NCBI GenBank assembly: GCA_944322305.1
Contig: CALUOP010000010.1
Location: 19,715-83,714 of the forward strand
Direction: 5' to 3'
DNA: 64,000 nucleotides
From: an uncultured Coriobacteriaceae bacterium
GTDB taxonomy: Bacteria; Actinomycetota; Coriobacteriia; Coriobacteriales; Coriobacteriaceae
Made by a program: the position numbers and the translations under genes
Shown: positions 57,490 through 64,000 of the stretch, piece after piece
How the letters are laid out: each line of letters begins with the position of its first letter
How positions within the stretch are numbered: position 1 is the first letter of the stretch
Notes under the pieces: generated by a model
Database searches by the model: none
Told to the model about the DNA's origin: nothing
Seen by the model: the letters and a program-made list of their open reading frames with translations, nothing else

Positions 57490-59046
57490 ATGCTGCCTGC
57501 ACGCCTGGTTCTCGATCAAAGACACAAGCCCTCCGGGGATGAGAAGAGCTCTCGCGCCCGGTGGAACACCCCGCGCTCGGACGTGCGGCCGCCGGTGAGC
57601 TATGCCTCGCGCATGACGCTGTTCTTCGCGCTCACCGCGCTCATGACGGTGCTCGTGCTCGTGGTGGTGATCTCGGTGGTGTGGAGCGGCGTGTTCACCG
57701 CCTACACCCGTGCCAACGTGGAGGACATCGCCAAGGTCACGGCTGAGCGCCTGGCTGCGGGCTACGAGGACGCGGGTGGCCGCTGGACCAGCGACTTGCT
57801 CTCCTCGACCGCCGACTCCGAGCTCATCTCGGAGGACCTGGGGATCCAGGTGGTGAACGAGGACGGCGTGGTTATCTATGACGACACCAACATCGCCGCC
57901 TCGCTCATGGCCGAGGGCAGCGATGATGTTCACGGCGGCGCCCCGGTGGCGCACGGCGTGCTCTCCACCGCCCCCACCGACGCCGAGGGCGCGGTTTCGC
58001 TGCCCATCGTCACCTCCGACGGCACGGAGATCGGCACCATCCGCATGTGGGTCCTCGGCAGCGACGTGCTGCTCACCAAGACCGACACGGCCTTCCGCGA
58101 GAGCACCTTCCAGGCCATGGCCTTGGCGGCGGTTATCGCCATCGCCATCGCGGTGATCATGGGCCTCATCTTCTCGCGCGCGCTCACCAACCCCATCCGC
58201 CGCATCACCTCAACCGCCAAGCAGATCCGCGACGGCGACCTCTCGGCCCGCACCGGCCTTAAGGGCGACGACGAGATAGACCAGCTGGGCGAGACCTTCG
58301 ACGAGATGGCCGAGTCTATGGAGAAGAACCTCAAGCACGAGCGCCGGCTCACCTCCGACGTGGCGCACGAGCTGCGTACGCCGCTGCAGGCCATGCTCGC
58401 CACGGTGGAGGCCATGCAGGACGGCATCTACGAGGCCGACTACGACCACCTGGAGACGGTGGCCTCCGAGACGCGCCGCCTGTCACGCCTGGTGCAGCAG
58501 ATGCTCGACCTGTCGCGCATGGAGAACCGCACCGCGCCGCTCAAGATCGAGGACGTGGAGATGGTGCCCTTCGTGCGCAACATCGTGGAGACCCAGCAGC
58601 CGCTCTTCTCCACCCGCGACCTGCGCCTGCGCTTCTCGGACGAAACCGCCGGGCACGATGCCATGGTGCCGGCCGACCCCGACATGGTCACCCAGGCGGT
58701 CATCAACCTGCTCTCCAACGCCATGCGCTACACGCCCGAGGGCGGCTGGGTGGTGGTGAGCGTGGGCGGCGACCGACGCTACGTCACCGTGTCGGTCAAG
58801 GACACCGGCATCGGCATCGCCAAGGAGGACCTGTCGCGCGTGTTCGGGCGCTTCTGGCGCGCCGACGCCAGCCGCGCGCGCGAGGCCGGCGGCCTGGGCG
58901 TGGGCCTGGCGGTGACCAAGATGATCGTGGAGCGCCATCACGGCTTCATCGCGGTGGAGTCCGAGCTGGGCCACGGTACTACTTTTACGATTCATCTGCC
59001 GCGTGAGCACAACGACGCGCCCTCATCGTCTACAATCGAGCATTAG
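57490..59046 (+). CDS. Sensor histidine kinase
   Basis: 518 residues from the ATG at 57490 (TTG 57481 and GTG 57484 are alternatives). Order: a basic N-terminus, membrane segment ('LFFALTALMTVLVLVVVISVVW', shortened), an extracellular sensor of ~130 residues, a second membrane segment, HAMP ('RALTNPIRRITSTAKQIRDGDLSAR'), dimerisation/phosphorylation box 'LTSDVAHELRTPLQAML' and ATPase boxes 'NLLSNAMRYTPEGG', 'VKDTGIGIAKEDLSRVFGRFWR' and 'GLGVGLAVTKMIV'. It phosphorylates the preceding OmpR-type regulator. The signal is unknown. Confidence 0.94.
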   Translation: MLPARLVLDQRHKPSGDEKSSRARWNTPRSDVRPPVSYASRMTLFFALTALMTVLVLVVVISVVWSGVFTAYTRANVEDIAKVTAERLAAGYEDAGGRWTSDLLSSTADSELISEDLGIQVVNEDGVVIYDDTNIAASLMAEGSDDVHGGAPVAHGVLSTAPTDAEGAVSLPIVTSDGTEIGTIRMWVLGSDVLLTKTDTAFRESTFQAMALAAVIAIAIAVIMGLIFSRALTNPIRRITSTAKQIRDGDLSARTGLKGDDEIDQLGETFDEMAESMEKNLKHERRLTSDVAHELRTPLQAMLATVEAMQDGIYEADYDHLETVASETRRLSRLVQQMLDLSRMENRTAPLKIEDVEMVPFVRNIVETQQPLFSTRDLRLRFSDETAGHDAMVPADPDMVTQAVINLLSNAMRYTPEGGWVVVSVGGDRRYVTVSVKDTGIGIAKEDLSRVFGRFWRADASRAREAGGLGVGLAVTKMIVERHHGFIAVESELGHGTTFTIHLPREHNDAPSSSTIEH

Positions 59047-59106
59047 TCCCCAAGACGCGCGAGCGTGCCCCGCGCGTGCGGCAACACAACGAAGGAGCTG
59101 ACCAAC

Positions 59107-59994
59107 GTGGCGCTTGACGAGATTCGCCCTGACTCCCAGGGCAAGGTGCGCGACATCTACGACGCGGGTGACAACCTGCTCATGGTGGCGACCGACCGCA
59201 TCTCTGCCTACGACTTCATCCTGCCCGACGAGATCCCCTACAAGGGCGAGGTCCTGAACCGCATCTCGGCGTTTTGGTTCGACAAGTTCGCCGACCTGGT
59301 GCCCAACCACCTCGTCTCCATCGACCCGGCCGACTATCCGGAGGAGTTCGCGCCGTACCGCGCCTACCTGGCCGGCCGCTCCATGCTGGTGAAGAAGGCC
59401 CAGACCATCCCGGTGGAGTGCATCGTGCGCGGCTACCTCACCGGCTCGGGCAAGAAGACCTACGACGAGAACGGCACCGTGTGCGGCATCCACCTGCCCG
59501 CCGGGCTCACCGAGGCCTCCAAGCTGCCCGAGCCCATCTTCACGCCGTCCACCAAGGCTGCCATCGGCGATCACGACGAGAACATCTCCTACGAGCGCTG
59601 CGTTGAGATCGTGGGCGAGGACATTGCCCGCCAGCTGCGCGACCTCTCGCTCGAGATCTACACCGCCGCGGCCGAGTACGCCGCCACCCGCGGCATCATC
59701 ATCGCCGACACCAAGTTCGAGTTCGGCATCATCGACGGCAAGGTCACCCTCATCGACGAGTGCCTCACGCCGGACTCCAGCCGCTTCTGGCCGGCCGACT
59801 CCTACGAGGAGGGCAAGGTCCAGCCGAGCTACGACAAGCAGTACGTGCGCGACTGGCTGCGCGCCAACTGGGATATGACCGGCGAGCCGCCGCACCTGCC
59901 CGCCGAGGTCATCGAGGGCACGTCCGCGCGCTACCGCGAGGCGTACGAGATCATCACCGCAAGCAAGTTCACGTCCATGAAGGAGCAGGGCTAA
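59107..59994 (+). CDS. purC: SAICAR synthetase
   Basis: 295 residues from the GTG at 59107, after GAAGGAGC; the family start 'ALDEIRPDSQGKVRDIYDAGDNLLMVATDRISAYD' fits this choice. Other motifs are 'QTIPVECIVRGYLTGSG', 'FTPSTKA' and 'IIIADTKFEFG...LIDECLTPDSSRFWP'. It performs the ATP-dependent joining of CAIR and aspartate in purine synthesis. No other pur gene is nearby; it is followed at once by a small membrane protein gene. Confidence 0.95.
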   Translation: MALDEIRPDSQGKVRDIYDAGDNLLMVATDRISAYDFILPDEIPYKGEVLNRISAFWFDKFADLVPNHLVSIDPADYPEEFAPYRAYLAGRSMLVKKAQTIPVECIVRGYLTGSGKKTYDENGTVCGIHLPAGLTEASKLPEPIFTPSTKAAIGDHDENISYERCVEIVGEDIARQLRDLSLEIYTAAAEYAATRGIIIADTKFEFGIIDGKVTLIDECLTPDSSRFWPADSYEEGKVQPSYDKQYVRDWLRANWDMTGEPPHLPAEVIEGTSARYREAYEIITASKFTSMKEQG

Positions 59995-60591
59995 GTGAGT
60001 CAACGCAGTCCTATGAACAAGCGCAATCAGCCTGGTACCGAGCGCACGGGCATGGCGCGCAAATCGGCGTCCAGCGCCAAACCCGCCCGCGCCGCCGCCA
60101 GCTCGGTGCGCGTGGTTCCCGCGTCGTCCAAAGACCGCCGCAAGAAGATCGAGCAGGGCGAGTCCCTGGCCGGCCTTTCCAAGGAAGAGAAGCGCGCCCG
60201 CCGCGCCGAGCGCCGCGAGCTCGAGGATCGCATCGAGACGTGCGTGAACTACCTGCTCAAGCAGCAGCCGCAGTACCAGTCGCGCCGCAAGGCGTACTGG
60301 TGCTTCTTGGGCGCCGCCGGCGCGGGCTTCGTGCTGGCGCTGCTCATGATCACGCTGGTGAGCGCGGGCGTTACGGGGTCGTTTATGGAGATCGGCATGC
60401 TGGTGTGCGTGGCGCTTGCCTACGCGGGCCTTATCGGCGGCCTGATCTTTGACTTCGTGCGCATCCGACCGATCCGCAACGAGGTGCGCGCCACCGTTGA
60501 GGGCATGTCCGACAGCCGTATGGATGCGATTTTGCAACGTGCGGCCGAAGAGAGCGCCGCGAAGCGCGAAAAGAAGAAAAAGCGCGGGTAA
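59995..60591 (+). CDS. Basic two-helix membrane protein of unknown function
   Basis: 198 residues from a GTG directly after the purC stop (ATG 60013 is an alternative). The N-terminal ~85 residues are very basic and disordered (KDRRKKIEQGESLAGLSKEEKRARRAERRELE), then two membrane segments ('YWCFLGAAGAGFVLALLMITLV' and 'IGMLVCVALAYAGLIGGLIFDFV', the latter cut for length), and a basic tail ending KKKKRG. Both termini should be cytoplasmic and could bind nucleic acid or acidic lipids. No family was recognised. Confidence 0.65.
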   Translation: MSQRSPMNKRNQPGTERTGMARKSASSAKPARAAASSVRVVPASSKDRRKKIEQGESLAGLSKEEKRARRAERRELEDRIETCVNYLLKQQPQYQSRRKAYWCFLGAAGAGFVLALLMITLVSAGVTGSFMEIGMLVCVALAYAGLIGGLIFDFVRIRPIRNEVRATVEGMSDSRMDAILQRAAEESAAKREKKKKRG

Positions 60592-60720
60592 GATGAGGGA
60601 ATGCCGCCGGGGCCACAAGTCCGACGGTTCTGAGAACTTGGGCCGGGCGCGCGGGGGCGCGTCCGGCGTTGGTCACGCGATGCGGCCGCCGTGCGCGGCC
60701 TGAAGGAGAAGGGATAGCGT

Positions 60721-62151
60721 ATGGCCACGAGGAAGAAGACCACGACTGCCGCGAGCAGGGCGAAGGCCTCCGCTGCAAAGATCACCGCAGCTGCAAAGGC
60801 TCCGGCCGCCAAGCCGGTTGCTGCTGAGGAGACCAAGCCTGTCGTCGCTGCCAAGGCCCCGACTGCTGAGAAAGCCGCACCGGCTGCGAAGGCCGCTGCT
60901 GCTCCGGCGGCGACTGCCGCCGCCGCCGCCAAGCCGGCTGCCGCCAAGACTGCTGCCGCGGCGAAGGACGCACCCGCGGCCAAGCCGGCTGCAAAGACCG
61001 CGGCAACCAAGACCGCTACCAAGAGCACGGCTGCCAAGGCCGCCGCGAAGGCTCCGGCTACCAAGGCCGCTGCCGCCAAGACCATGGCCGCCAAGGCTGA
61101 TGCCACCGCTAAGCCGGCTGCCGAGCCCAAGGCCGCTGCCGAAAAGCCCGCTGCCAAGGCTGCCCCGAAGGCCGCTGCCGCCAAGTCCGCGGTGAAGGCG
61201 GAGGAGAAGCCCGCTGCGAAGCCGGCCGCCAAGGCCGCCGCAACCAAGGCCGCTGCCAAGGCCGCCGCGAAGCCCGCCGCCAAGGCTGCGACCAAGACTA
61301 CGACCAAGAAGGCCGCCGAGCCCAAGGCCGCTGCCAAGGCTGAGCCTGCCACGGAGGCTCCGGCGGAGGAGAAGACCGCTGCGCCCAAGGCCGCGCCCGC
61401 CAAGAAGGCGCCGGCAAAGAAGGCCGCTCCCAAGGCTGCCGCTAAGACCGCTGCGCCCAAGGCCGCCGAGCCCGTTGAGAAGGCTGAGCCTGCCAAGAAG
61501 GCCGAGCCCAAGCCGGCGGTGAAGGCCGAGGAGAAGCCTGAGGCCAAGCCGGCCGCCGCCAAGGTCGAGAAGGCTGCTGAGGCCCCCAAGGCCGAGCCAG
61601 CCAAGGCTCCCGAGCCCGCGCCCAAGAAGGTTGCCGCTTCCAAGCCCAAGCCGGCCCCGAAGCCCGAGATCAAGCCCATCGACGGCTACAACGACCTGCC
61701 CATCGGCTTTGTTGAGGCCGACGACCTTATCGTGCTGATCGGCAACCCGGACGCCACGGTCGAGGCTACCTACGAGAGCAACTCCTCGGTGGACGCCATC
61801 GCCCGCGGCGCCGTTGACGCCGGCCTGGTGCGTTCCGTGCGCAACTGCGACAAGTCGGTTGCCCGCGCCGTATGCGAGTGCGCCAACACCGGCGACAAGG
61901 GCGCGTTCGTCGTCTTCGACGGCAACCTGACCGCCGAGCCCGCGGATGCCGAGAAGGCCCCGCTGCGCATCCTCGCGTCCGTTGCGCTGGGCTGCGAGGA
62001 CGAGCTTATCGTCCGCCTGCGCGGCGCCGGCGTGCCCTGCACTGCCATCGGCCGCGTGATGAACGACTGGCAGGTCAACTTCGACAACGTTGCCAGCATC
62101 GACCTCAACTGGCTGAAGTCCGACTTCAACGCTGCCGTCGCGAGCATCTAA
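60721..62151 (+). CDS. Histone H1-like Ala/Lys/Pro-rich protein with an unrecognised C-terminal domain
   Basis: 476 residues, start 8 bp after GAGAAGGGA. Residues 1-~320 are almost wholly Ala, Lys, Pro and Glu in H1-like units (AAKPAAKAA, KAAPKAAA), strongly basic early and more Glu-rich towards residue 270-310. Residues ~320-476 form a normal-composition domain: 'IDGYNDLPIGFVEADDLIVLIGNP', 'SVDAIARGAVDAGLVRSV', 'GDKGAFVVFDGN', 'VALGCEDELIVRLRGAGVPCTAIGRV'. The tail suggests chromosome or RNA binding; the C-terminal domain matched nothing I know. A strong terminator follows. Confidence 0.75.
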   Translation: MATRKKTTTAASRAKASAAKITAAAKAPAAKPVAAEETKPVVAAKAPTAEKAAPAAKAAAAPAATAAAAAKPAAAKTAAAAKDAPAAKPAAKTAATKTATKSTAAKAAAKAPATKAAAAKTMAAKADATAKPAAEPKAAAEKPAAKAAPKAAAAKSAVKAEEKPAAKPAAKAAATKAAAKAAAKPAAKAATKTTTKKAAEPKAAAKAEPATEAPAEEKTAAPKAAPAKKAPAKKAAPKAAAKTAAPKAAEPVEKAEPAKKAEPKPAVKAEEKPEAKPAAAKVEKAAEAPKAEPAKAPEPAPKKVAASKPKPAPKPEIKPIDGYNDLPIGFVEADDLIVLIGNPDATVEATYESNSSVDAIARGAVDAGLVRSVRNCDKSVARAVCECANTGDKGAFVVFDGNLTAEPADAEKAPLRILASVALGCEDELIVRLRGAGVPCTAIGRVMNDWQVNFDNVASIDLNWLKSDFNAAVASI

Positions 62152-62190
62152 GCGCTGCGGCTCCTGCCGCTGAGTAAGTAAGTTGCCTTG

Positions 62191-62226
62191 AAGCGCGCCT
62201 CCGGAACCCCCGAGGCGCGCTTTTTT
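62191..62226 (+). terminator. Rho-independent terminator
   Basis: Stem AAGCGCGCCTC / GAGGCGCGCTT with an 8-base loop and a run of T residues. Confidence 0.92.
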
Positions 62227-62373
62227 CAACGTTTCCGCTACCTTGCCGAAGGCCGAGCTCGCCGCACGCCGCATGACGAGTTTTGGGCGCGAGGCTTTTG
62301 GGTACAGTGGAACAGGTAGATGGTTACGGCGCCCCTGCGCTTTGCGGGGGCGCTGCCGTGTGAAAGGAGCGTC

Positions 62374-63654
62374 ATGATCACAGCCGCGCTGACTTGCGAG
62401 GAGGCCCGTGTTGGCATGAAGGCCCTTGCGCCTCATATCGAGAAGTACGCTGCGCTCGTGGTGCGCCAGGGCGTCAACGTGCAGCCCGGGCAGGAGGTAG
62501 TGGTGAGCGCGCCGGTGGAGACGGCGGCGTTCGCACGGCTGCTGGTGCGCAAGGCCTACGAGGCCGGCGCGCGTCACGTGACGGTGATCTGGAACGACGA
62601 CGAGGTGGCGCGTACCACTTACGAGCACGTGGATATCGACTGGTTCCGCACGGTGCCCGCGTGGCAGCGCCTGATGTACGACAGCCTGGCCGAGGACGGC
62701 GCGTGCTTCATCTTTGTGGAGGGCTCCGATCCGGCGGCGCTTGCCGGCATCGATCCGGCCAAGCCCATGGCGGCCTCGCTGGCGCGCAACAGCCAGTGCA
62801 AGGCGTTCCGCCGCGGGCTCGACTTCAACATCAACCCGTGGTGCATAGCCGGTGCGCCGGTGGCGGCGTGGGCGCGCGAGGTCTTTCCCGGCGAGCCGGA
62901 CGAAGTGGCGGTGTACCGCCTGTGGAAGGCGATTCTCGTCACGGCGCGCGCCATGGGCGAGGACCCCGAGGCCGACTGGGACCTGCACAACGCCACGTTC
63001 GAGAAGAACCTGCGCCTGCTGAACGAGAACCACTTCGATCACCTGCGCTACACGGCGTCCAACGGAACGGATCTCACGGTGGGGCTCACCGACCGGCACC
63101 TGTGGGACGGCGGGCGCACCGAGACGCCCGAGGGGCGCGCGTTTTTCCCGAACATCCCCACCGAGGAGGTCTTCACCTCGCCGGACTGCCGTCGCGTGGA
63201 CGGCGTAGTACACTCTGCGCTGCCGCTTATCCACCACGGCAACAAGGTGGACCGCTTTTGGCTGCGCTTTGAGGACGGCGCGGTGGTTGACTACGACGCC
63301 GAGGTGGGCAAGGAGACGCTCGAGCAGATCCTGGCAACCGACGAGGGCGCGCGCCGGCTGGGCGAGGTGGCGCTTATCAGCAAGAACACGCCGATCCGCG
63401 AGAGCGGCATCCTGTTTTACGACACGCTGTACGATGAGAACGCCAGCTGCCACCTGGCGCTGGGGATGGGCTTTCCGGAGTGCTACGAGGGCGGCTACGA
63501 CATGGAGGCCGACGAGCTGCTCGAGCGCGGCGTGAACAAGAGCCACACGCACGTGGACTTCATGATCGGCACGGACGACCTCAGCGTGGTGGGCGTGCGC
63601 GCCGACGGCGTGGAGGTGCCCGTGTTCGTGAACGGCCAGTGGGCGTGGGAGTAG
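62374..63654 (+). CDS. M29-family metallo-aminopeptidase
   Basis: 426 residues from the ATG at 62374, after GAAAGGAGC. The family pattern (AmpS/PepS/aminopeptidase T) is clear: N-terminal 'EKYAALVVRQGVNVQPGQEVVVSAPVE', then 'FFPNIPTEEVFTSPDCRRVDG', 'ESGILFYDTLYDENASCHLALGMGF' and the metal-binding 'NKSHTHVDFMIGTDDLSVVG'. It is a cytoplasmic dimeric metal-dependent exopeptidase that trims peptides. Single gene with its own leader; tRNA-Lys follows. Confidence 0.92.
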   Translation: MITAALTCEEARVGMKALAPHIEKYAALVVRQGVNVQPGQEVVVSAPVETAAFARLLVRKAYEAGARHVTVIWNDDEVARTTYEHVDIDWFRTVPAWQRLMYDSLAEDGACFIFVEGSDPAALAGIDPAKPMAASLARNSQCKAFRRGLDFNINPWCIAGAPVAAWAREVFPGEPDEVAVYRLWKAILVTARAMGEDPEADWDLHNATFEKNLRLLNENHFDHLRYTASNGTDLTVGLTDRHLWDGGRTETPEGRAFFPNIPTEEVFTSPDCRRVDGVVHSALPLIHHGNKVDRFWLRFEDGAVVDYDAEVGKETLEQILATDEGARRLGEVALISKNTPIRESGILFYDTLYDENASCHLALGMGFPECYEGGYDMEADELLERGVNKSHTHVDFMIGTDDLSVVGVRADGVEVPVFVNGQWAWE

Positions 63655-63664
63655 CGTCTGGGCT

Positions 63665-63693
63665 TTGCCAAGCGGGGCGCTAACCGCTACAAT
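63665..63693 (+). promoter_or_regulatory. Promoter of tRNA-Lys
   Basis: TTGCCA (63665-63670) and TACAAT (63688-63693) separated by 17 bases, ending nine bases before the mature tRNA. Confidence 0.8.
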
Positions 63694-63702
63694 GCATTAC
63701 GC

Positions 63703-63778
63703 GGGTCATTAGCTCAGTTGGCAGAGCAGGGGACTTTTAATCCCAAGGCCCAGGGTTCGAACCCCTGATGACCCACCA
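63703..63778 (+). tRNA. tRNA-Lys (anticodon TTT)
   Basis: 76 nt with encoded CCA. Acceptor GGGTCAT / ATGACCC, anticodon loop CTTTTAA, T-arm GGGTTCGAACCCC-type. The outermost anticodon-stem pair is G-A. Confidence 0.95.
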
Positions 63779-63788
63779 GGAACGTACG

Positions 63789-63816
63789 CGCCGGGGCAGC
63801 GATGCCCCGGCGTTTT
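63789..63816 (+). terminator. Terminator of tRNA-Lys
   Basis: Perfect 10-bp stem CGCCGGGGCA / TGCCCCGGCG with loop GCGA and TTTT. Confidence 0.9.
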
Positions 63817-63941
63817 GGGTAACCGGCGCGGGGTTCGAACCCCGCTGGGGGCGCGAGCGCTGCCCGGACGCGGAGCGTCCGGCCGCGAGCGCGCGAGGAG
63901 GGCGGAGCCCGACGAGCGGCGCGGCCGCCGAAGGCGGGCGC

Positions 63942-64000
63942 CGAACCCCTGATGACCCACCAGGAACGTACGCGCCGGGGCAGCGATGCCCCGGCGTTTT
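63942..64000 (+). repeat. Second copy of the tRNA-Lys 3' end and terminator
   Basis: 59 bases identical to 63758-63816: the last ~21 bases of the tRNA gene (CGAACCCCTGATGACCCACC), the spacer and the whole terminator. The 125-bp stretch between copies (63817-63941) is GC-rich and includes CGGGGTTCGAACCCCG, which looks like another tRNA T-arm. The copy runs to the window edge and may continue. Confidence 0.92.

Noticed and set aside
60673..63552. Minus-strand open frame of 959 codons opposite the Ala/Lys protein and aminopeptidase
   Set aside because: Its Leu/Gly/Ser-rich repeats are the reverse reading of the Ala/Lys codons; the aminopeptidase on the plus strand is real.

Overview
The window is high-GC DNA with dense, short-spaced genes, strong GGAGG ribosome binding sites and some GTG/TTG starts. 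The gene set combines an anaerobe-type NfnAB transhydrogenase, a mannose-family PTS, a cytochrome c maturation cluster, tandem YhgE/Pip proteins and an eukaryotic-type Ser/Thr kinase. This points to an anaerobic gut actinobacterium of class Coriobacteriia (Collinsella/Olsenella/Eggerthella relatives). The class is an inference from content and style; no rRNA is present to prove it.

Layout. 1-5.1 kb: a membrane-anchored Ig-like protein, an XRE-like protein, a Ser/Thr kinase with C-terminal membrane segments and a convergent single-pass membrane protein, which together look like one signalling neighbourhood. 5.9-12 kb: a truncated RpiR-type regulator, nfnAB, pth, a PLP decarboxylase and a divergent LysR regulator. 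12-16.4 kb: two TrkA/RCK-type NAD-binding proteins and a P-type ATPase whose motifs are of the Na+/K+-ATPase (IIC) kind. 17-19.4 kb: glmU-prs. 20-25 kb: a methyltransferase, a MarR regulator and a four-gene mannose-type PTS with an AT-rich control region. 25-35.6 kb: HAD phosphatase, a GH13 enzyme fused to a degenerate histidine-phosphatase domain, sirtuin, exonuclease III, a folP-folK fusion, birA and coaX. 35.9-43.7 kb: ccmE-F-A-B and ccmC-D, split by about 2 kb holding a degenerate repeat array and a serine recombinase; CcmE has the CxxxY heme-binding motif of 'System I*'. 44.6-47.4 kb: initiator tRNA, an IS3-family element and the integrase remnant it interrupts. 47.4-54.3 kb: two YhgE/Pip proteins, AlkD-like glycosylase and a HigBA-type toxin-antitoxin pair. 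54.5-64 kb: CorA-like transporter, flavodoxin, a two-component system, purC, an Ala/Lys-rich histone-like protein with an unrecognised C-terminal domain, an M29 aminopeptidase and tRNA-Lys with a duplicated 3' flank.

The most unusual feature is the intergenic DNA. It carries at least five dispersed repeat families: (1) eight copies of a ~35-bp palindrome with arms GCGCCAAATTAGG; (2) three arrays of a degenerate ~30-bp GGTTGGTCGC-type unit; (3) two ~140-bp elements bounded by inverted AAAATGGATGT-type ends; (4) GGGGACGGGTAC hairpins and tandem repeats; (5) AAAGGGACAGGGG-type large hairpins. Some copies supply the stop codon or C-terminal codons of neighbouring genes, and one forms the tip of a 24-25-bp terminator stem between birA and coaX. 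No transposase in the window is an obvious partner for them.
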